64,000 nt of DNA from assembly GCA_014655195.1 (NCBI GenBank), contig BNBH01000002.1, positions 180,406-244,405 of the forward strand, written 5' to 3'. The DNA comes from Streptomyces cellulosae (lineage in GTDB: Bacteria; Actinomycetota; Actinomycetes; Streptomycetales; Streptomycetaceae). Under the pieces are notes generated by a model. That model searched no databases and was not told the DNA's origin. It saw nothing but the letters and a program-made list of their open reading frames with translations. Shown piece by piece: positions 59,896-64,000 of the stretch. A program made the translations under genes and the position numbers. Each line of letters opens with the position of its first letter. Position 1 is the stretch's first letter.

Positions 59896-60924
59896 ATGCG
59901 GGTCGGAGTACTGACCGGAGGCGGCGACTGCCCCGGGCTCAACGCCGTCATCCGGGCCGTCGTCCGCAAGGGCGTACAGGAGTACGGCTACGAGTTCACC
60001 GGGTTCCGGGACGGGTGGCGCGGTCCCCTCGACGGCGTCACCGTCCCCCTCGACATCCCCGCCGTCCGCGGCATCCTGCCCCGCGGCGGCACCGTCCTCG
60101 GCTCCTCACGGACCAACCCCCTCAACGAGCAGGACGGCATCCGCAGGATCAAGGACAACCTCGCCGCGCTGGGCGTGGACGCCCTCGTCACCATCGGAGG
60201 CGAGGACACCCTCGGCGTCGCCACCCGCCTCGCCGACGCGTACGGCGTCCCCTGCGTGGGCGTGCCGAAGACCATCGACAACGACCTGTCCGGCACCGAC
60301 TACACCTTCGGCTTCGACACCGCCGTCGGCATCGCCACCGAGGCCATCGACCGGCTGCACACCACCGCCGAGTCCCACATGCGCGTCCTGGTCGTCGAGG
60401 TGATGGGCCGCCACTCCGGCTGGATCGCCCTCCACTCGGGCCTCGCCGGCGGCGCCAACGTCATCCTCATCCCCGAGCACCCCTTCGACGTCGACCAGGT
60501 GTGCGCGTGGGTGACCTCCCGGTTCCGCGCCTCGTACGCCCCCATCGTGGTCGTCGCGGAGGGGGCGGTGCCGCGCGACGGCGACATGGTGCTCAAGGAC
60601 CAGTCCCTGGACGCGTTCGGACACGTCCGGCTGTCCGGGGTGGGCGAGTGGCTCGCCAAGCAGATCGAGAAACGCACGGGGAAGGAGGCCAGGACCACGG
60701 TCCTCGGGCACGTCCAGCGCGGCGGCACGCCCAGTGCCCACGACCGGTGGCTCGCCACCCGCTTCGGTCTCCACGCGATCGACTGCGTCCGCGACGGGGA
60801 CTTCGGCAAGATGGTCGCCCTCCAGGGCACGGACATCGTCCGCGTCCCGATGGCGGACGCGACGGCACACCTGAAGACGGTCCCGCCGTCCCTCTACGAG
60901 GAGGTGGGGGTCTTCTTCGGGTAG
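59896..60924 (+). CDS. pfkA: 6-phosphofructokinase (group III, ATP- or PPi-dependent)
   Basis: 342 residues. TGGGDCPGLNAVIRAVVR at the N-terminus, ITIGGEDTLGVATRLAD near 98-110, CVGVPKTIDNDLSGTDYTFG near 120, VMGRHSGWIAL near 170, and GHVQRGGTPSAHDRW. It phosphorylates fructose 6-phosphate. At the place of E. coli Gly104 there is Asp (GGED), and at Gly124 there is Lys (PKTIDND), the residue pair typical of PPi-using enzymes. The donor therefore needs a test. ATG at 59896 follows GAAGGGACACTTCC. Streptomyces carries several pfkA copies; this is the copy next to macRS. Confidence 0.92.
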   Translation: MRVGVLTGGGDCPGLNAVIRAVVRKGVQEYGYEFTGFRDGWRGPLDGVTVPLDIPAVRGILPRGGTVLGSSRTNPLNEQDGIRRIKDNLAALGVDALVTIGGEDTLGVATRLADAYGVPCVGVPKTIDNDLSGTDYTFGFDTAVGIATEAIDRLHTTAESHMRVLVVEVMGRHSGWIALHSGLAGGANVILIPEHPFDVDQVCAWVTSRFRASYAPIVVVAEGAVPRDGDMVLKDQSLDAFGHVRLSGVGEWLAKQIEKRTGKEARTTVLGHVQRGGTPSAHDRWLATRFGLHAIDCVRDGDFGKMVALQGTDIVRVPMADATAHLKTVPPSLYEEVGVFFG

Positions 60925-60944
60925 CACCCGGCCGCGGGCAGTCC

Positions 60945-60984
60945 GTGGCTGATCGCGCAGTTCCCCGCGCCCCTGAGGGGCGCC
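60945..60984. repeat. Single copy of the CGCGCAGTTCCCCGCGCCCCT intergenic repeat
   Basis: TGGCTGATCGCGCAGTTCC followed by CCGCGCCCCTGAGGGGCGCC. This matches the start of the 78-bp units at 44.8 kb and, inverted, the pair at 47.7 kb. It lies just past the pfkA stop, and its CCCCTGAGGGG end forms a hairpin. Confidence 0.8.
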
Positions 60985-61024
60985 CCGCCACCCCAGCCGC
61001 GGGCGATCGTGCCGCAGGGGCGAC

Positions 61025-61062
61025 GGGGGTCCCCCGCTCGAGCGAAGCCGAGCAGGGGGGAG
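61025..61062. repeat. Palindromic repeat with GCTCGAGCGAAGCCGAGC core
   Basis: GGGGGTCCCCCGCTCG and CCGAGCAGGGGGGA arms surround AGCGAAG. It is the second member of the family at 39632-39674. Together with the copy at 60945 it fills much of the 292-bp gap between pfkA and the dehydrogenase gene. Confidence 0.75.
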
Positions 61063-61216
61063 GGTGGGCGTGGCGGCACCCCGCAAGCCCCGGGCTGCGC
61101 ACCACCCCCCGCACCGACACCGCGCACGGACCCAACCGGCCCAAGGCACCCCCACCCACGGCCCCGTATCCTCACGGAACAGGGAAGCAAACCACCCCAA
61201 ACCCCCGGAGGGGCCC

Positions 61217-62212
61217 GTGGAGATCCTCGCCTTCGGCGTCCAGGCAGACGAAAAGCCCCTCATCACCCGCGCCTTCGCGAACCACCACCCCGTCCACCCC
61301 CTCGACGTCTTCCTCACCAACGACACCGCACCCATCGCCGCCGGCCACGAGATCATCTCCACCAGCGTCAACTGCGACCTCGGCCCCGACGTCCTCTCCA
61401 ACCTCGCCACCGGCGGCACCCGGATGGTCGCCCAGCGCTCCACCGGCTTCAACAACGTCGACCTGGACGTCGCCGAACGCCTCGGCATCACCGTCGCCCG
61501 CGTCTCCTCCTACTCCCCGTACTCGGTCGCCGAGTTCGCCTGGACCCTCGCCATGGCGGTCAACCGCCGTATCGTCCGCGCCTCCACCCGCACCCGCGAC
61601 TTCGACTTCCGCCTGAACGGACTCATGGGCCGCGACCTGCACGGCCGCACCGCCGGCGTCCTCGGCACCGGGAAGATCGGAGAGGCGTTCGCCCGCATCG
61701 CCCACGGCTTCGGCATGCGGCTGCTCGGCTGGGACGTCGCCGAGAACCCGGCCTGCCGCGAGCTGGGCATGACGTACGTCCCGAAGGAGCAGCTGCTCGC
61801 CGAGTCCGACCTGGTCAGCCTGCACGTGCCGCTGCTGCCGGAGACCCGGCACCTCATCGACGCGACCGCGCTGAAGACCATGCGGGACGACGCGATCCTG
61901 GTGAACTCCAGCCGGGGCGGCCTGGTCGACACCGCCGCCCTCGTCGACGAGCTGCGCGCCGGCCGCTTCACCGGCGTCGGCCTGGACGTGTACGAGGCGG
62001 AGGCGGGCCTGTTCTTCCTCGACAAGTCCCTGGAGGCCGTCGACGACGACACCCTGGCCCGCCTCGTCACCTTCCCCAACGTTGTGGTCACGTCCCACCA
62101 GGCGTACTACACCCTGGACGCGGTCGGCCAGATCGTCGCGACGACCGTGGAGAACGTCCTCGACTACACCGCCGGCCGCCGCTCCGAGAACGTGCTGGTG
62201 CCGCGCAGCTGA
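61217..62212 (+). CDS. D-2-hydroxyacid dehydrogenase, D-lactate dehydrogenase-like
   Basis: 331 residues, the length of E. coli LdhA. NAD-binding GVLGTGKIGEAFARIAHGFG near 147-166, with GWDVAEN; substrate-side NNVDLDVAERLGITVARVSS; catalytic Arg in ILVNSSRGGLVDT, Glu in DVYEAEAGLFF and His in VVTSHQAYYT. It reduces pyruvate or a related 2-oxoacid to the D-hydroxyacid with NADH. GTG 61217 follows CGGAGG by 7 nt. Its 3' end overlaps the 3' end of the convergent anthranilate synthase gene by 49 bp. Confidence 0.92.
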   Translation: MEILAFGVQADEKPLITRAFANHHPVHPLDVFLTNDTAPIAAGHEIISTSVNCDLGPDVLSNLATGGTRMVAQRSTGFNNVDLDVAERLGITVARVSSYSPYSVAEFAWTLAMAVNRRIVRASTRTRDFDFRLNGLMGRDLHGRTAGVLGTGKIGEAFARIAHGFGMRLLGWDVAENPACRELGMTYVPKEQLLAESDLVSLHVPLLPETRHLIDATALKTMRDDAILVNSSRGGLVDTAALVDELRAGRFTGVGLDVYEAEAGLFFLDKSLEAVDDDTLARLVTFPNVVVTSHQAYYTLDAVGQIVATTVENVLDYTAGRRSENVLVPRS

Positions 62213-64000
62213 CCCATCAGCTCCCGCACCACGGCCGCGCCGTTCAGGCTCAGCACCGACTCGGGGTGGAACTGCACGCCCGCGAAACCGGGACCCCGCA
62301 CCGCGTGCACCTCGCCGTTCGCCGCGCGGCTCACCTCGACGCCGTGGGCGGCCAGCTCCCGCGCGGCCTCGTCGTCGCACGTCGCCACGAAGCTGTTGTA
62401 GAAGCCGACCGTCTCCGGCCGCCCGAACAGGTCGATCTCCGTCTGCGCCCCCTGGTACGGCACCTCCTTGCGGACGATGTCCAGGCCCAGCTCGGCCGCG
62501 ATCAGCTCATGGCCGAGGCAGACGCCGAGCACGCCGTGCCGGTTGCCGGCGATCACCTCGGCGGTCAGCCCGCGCAGGAACCGCATCTTCGGGTCGGCCG
62601 TGTCCGAGGGGTCGCCGGGGCCGGGGCCCAGCACCAGCGGACCCTCGTGCGCGAGGACCGCCTCCCGCAGTCCCGGCTCGTCGTAGCGGCGCACGGTGAC
62701 CTCCAGGCCGGCCGCCCGCAGCACATGGGCGAGCATCGCGGTGAACGTGTCCTCCGCGTCCACCACCAGCGCGTGCCCGGTGAGCGCGTCCGACCGCTCC
62801 TGCATCCGCAGCCAGAACGGCGCGAGCGAGGCCCGGCGCCCGTCGAGGGCGGCCCGCACGCGCGGATCCTCCGCCAGCTTCGGCCGTACGGCCTCCGCGC
62901 GCGGGCGTCCCGGGCGCACGCCCAGCGCGGCCAGCACCCCGGCCGCCTTGGCGTGCGTCTCCGCGACCTCCCCGGCCGGGTCCGAGCCGCGCACCAGCGT
63001 GGCGCCGACCGGCACCCGCAGGCGTCCGGCCGCGTCGATGTCGGCGGTGCGGATCAGGATGGGGGAGTCCAGCGTCTGGGCGCCGCCCTCGTCCCGGCGG
63101 ATCAGGGCCAGCGCGCCCGCGTAGTAGCCGCGTCCGCCGGCCTCGTGCCGCTCGATCACCCGGCAGGCGTTCTGCACCGGCGAGCCGGTGACGGTCGCCG
63201 CGAACATCGTCTCCCGCAGCACCTCGCGCACGTCCAGCGAGGAGCGGCCGCGCAGCTCGTACTCGGTGTGCGCGAGGTGCGCCATCTCCTTCAGGCGGGG
63301 GCCGATCACCACGCCGCCCCGGTCGCCGACCGTGCACATCATCTTGAGCTCCTCGTCGACGACCATCGACAGCTCCTCGATCTCCTTGCCGTCGGCGAGG
63401 AAGCGGAGCAGGTGCTCGGGGGTGGGGCCCTCGGCGGGGTAGCGGTAGGTCCCGCTGATGGGGTTCATCACGACGGTCCCGCCGGACGCGCGCACATGCA
63501 CCTCCGGGCTCGCGCCCACCAGCGTGCGCTCTCCGGTGTGCACGACGAACGTCCAGTACGCGCCCCGCTCGCCCTCCAGCAGCCGCCGGAACAACGCGAG
63601 CGCGTCGGCCCGCCCGAACCCGGGGATCTCACCCTCGTACGTTCTGCGGATCACGAAGTTGGCGCCCTCGCCGCGGCCGATCTCCTCGTCGAGGACCCGG
63701 CCGACGATCCGCGCGTACTCCTCGTCGCCGACGTCGAAGCCGCCGCCCTCCACCCGCACGTCGTGCGCGGGAAGCGCCGCCAGGGCCTCGTCGAGGGGGA
63801 TCTCGTGCCGCTCCTCGGGCGTCAGCACCAGCAGCGGGGTGCCGTCGTCGCGGACGTCGAAGCCGCGCTCGCGGATCTGCCGGAAGGGCACCAGCGCCAG
63901 ACCCTCGTCGGGCAGGTCGGCCAGGCGGTCACGGGAGGCGACCGGCCCGATCAGCAGCTCCACCGTGTCGTGGTCGTGGCCGGGGGTGCGGCGGCGCAGC
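62164..64000 (-). CDS. Fused anthranilate synthase (TrpE-TrpG), N-terminus outside the window
   Basis: About 612 residues are visible; the frame is open to the window edge (LRRRTPG.. then VELLIGPVASRDRLADL), so the true start lies beyond 64000. Residues up to about 405 are the chorismate-binding TrpE part: GEGANFVIRRTYEG, NPISGTYRYPAEG, DEELKMMCTVGDRGG, FAATVTGSPVQNACRVI. The C-terminal 190 residues are a class I glutamine amidotransferase with VLGPGPGDPSD, VLGVCLGHELIA (Cys nucleophile) and VQFHPESVLS. Full-length relatives are about 630-640 residues. The fused form (PhzE-like order) occurs in actinomycete secondary metabolism and as a housekeeping copy; which applies cannot be decided here. 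Confidence 0.9.
   Translation of the reverse strand, partial: LRRRTPGHDHDTVELLIGPVASRDRLADLPDEGLALVPFRQIRERGFDVRDDGTPLLVLTPEERHEIPLDEALAALPAHDVRVEGGGFDVGDEEYARIVGRVLDEEIGRGEGANFVIRRTYEGEIPGFGRADALALFRRLLEGERGAYWTFVVHTGERTLVGASPEVHVRASGGTVVMNPISGTYRYPAEGPTPEHLLRFLADGKEIEELSMVVDEELKMMCTVGDRGGVVIGPRLKEMAHLAHTEYELRGRSSLDVREVLRETMFAATVTGSPVQNACRVIERHEAGGRGYYAGALALIRRDEGGAQTLDSPILIRTADIDAAGRLRVPVGATLVRGSDPAGEVAETHAKAAGVLAALGVRPGRPRAEAVRPKLAEDPRVRAALDGRRASLAPFWLRMQERSDALTGHALVVDAEDTFTAMLAHVLRAAGLEVTVRRYDEPGLREAVLAHEGPLVLGPGPGDPSDTADPKMRFLRGLTAEVIAGNRHGVLGVCLGHELIAAELGLDIVRKEVPYQGAQTEIDLFGRPETVGFYNSFVATCDDEAARELAAHGVEVSRAANGEVHAVRGPGFAGVQFHPESVLSLNGAAVVRELMGQLRGTSTFSERRPAV

Noticed and set aside
1..64000. 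Prophage, insertion sequence or biosynthetic gene cluster
   Set aside because: No integrase, transposase, attachment site, phage structural gene, polyketide synthase or NRPS domain was found; the content is core metabolism and envelope functions.

Overview
The window is a piece of a Streptomyces (or very close actinomycete) chromosome core. The evidence is a very high GC content (over 70 percent by eye), strong G/C bias at third codon positions, frequent GTG and TTG starts, NarL/DesK-type two-component pairs, the actinobacterial aa3-bc1 oxidase supercomplex genes with a di-heme QcrC, and the MacRS signalling pair. From memory, the gene order runs antiparallel to Streptomyces coelicolor SCO2117 to about SCO2173; this is recall and was not searched. 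I see no prophage, insertion sequence, rRNA, tRNA or CRISPR array.

Layout. 0.1-4 kb: two cobalamin nucleotide-loop genes (cobT and an MBL-CobU fusion) flanking a zinc-ribbon methyltransferase. 4-7.2 kb: a small conserved protein, a methyltransferase/DUF3043 membrane protein pair, and pspA with its PspAA partner (envelope stress). 7.3-12.5 kb: a DesK-type kinase and NarL-type regulator followed by an RND exporter. 12.5-14.8 kb: a decayed gene remnant, nadA (NAD synthesis, Fe-S dependent) and an erpA-type Fe-S carrier. 14.9-20.2 kb: a membrane-anchored protein with a 123-bp tandem repeat, a small protein, a PfkB/adenosine kinase, and a cysteine desulfurase fused to a TusA domain. 20.4-29.9 kb: the terminal respiratory block ctaC-ctaD-ctaF and ctaE/qcrC-qcrA-qcrB, interrupted by an L,D-transpeptidase lipoprotein and a degenerate receiver protein. 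30-33 kb: trpD, then a SAM-IV riboswitch controlling a class V aminotransferase (cysteine desulfurase-like). 33-39.2 kb: glycerate kinase with a DASS-like permease, a small secreted acidic protein/kinase/regulator cassette, an AsnC-type ligand-binding protein and a rhomboid protease. 39.4-44.8 kb: a zinc-ribbon protein, a NYN-domain protein, two tandem NlpC/P60 cell-wall hydrolases and a lipoprotein gluzincin. 45-51.3 kb: a GT87 mannosyltransferase-like membrane enzyme, a PimB-like GT4, an acyl-CoA ligase, a metallophosphoesterase and an SRPBCC protein. 51.4-57.8 kb: an ArsA-like protein, a DUF5304 protein with pentapeptide repeats, glucokinase glkA, an EEP-family protein, a membrane protein/esterase pair and a PlsC acyltransferase. 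57.9-64 kb: macS-macR, a phosphofructokinase, a D-2-hydroxyacid dehydrogenase, and a fused TrpE/TrpG anthranilate synthase cut by the window edge.

How the genes fit together. The respiratory genes form translationally coupled clusters (4-nt stop/start overlaps at ctaC/ctaD, ctaD/ctaF, qcrC/qcrA and qcrA/qcrB) closed by strong hairpin terminators. Central carbon genes (glkA, pfkA, glycerate kinase, lactate-type dehydrogenase), envelope genes (pspA, NlpC/P60, L,D-transpeptidase, PimB-like, PlsC, MacRS) and sulfur/Fe-S genes (desulfurase-TusA, SAM-IV-controlled desulfurase, erpA, nadA) are interleaved. Several monocistronic genes carry a TANNNT -10 box 6-8 nt before the start codon and lack a Shine-Dalgarno sequence, so they are probably leaderless. 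Short palindromic and tandem repeats sit in the intergenic gaps.
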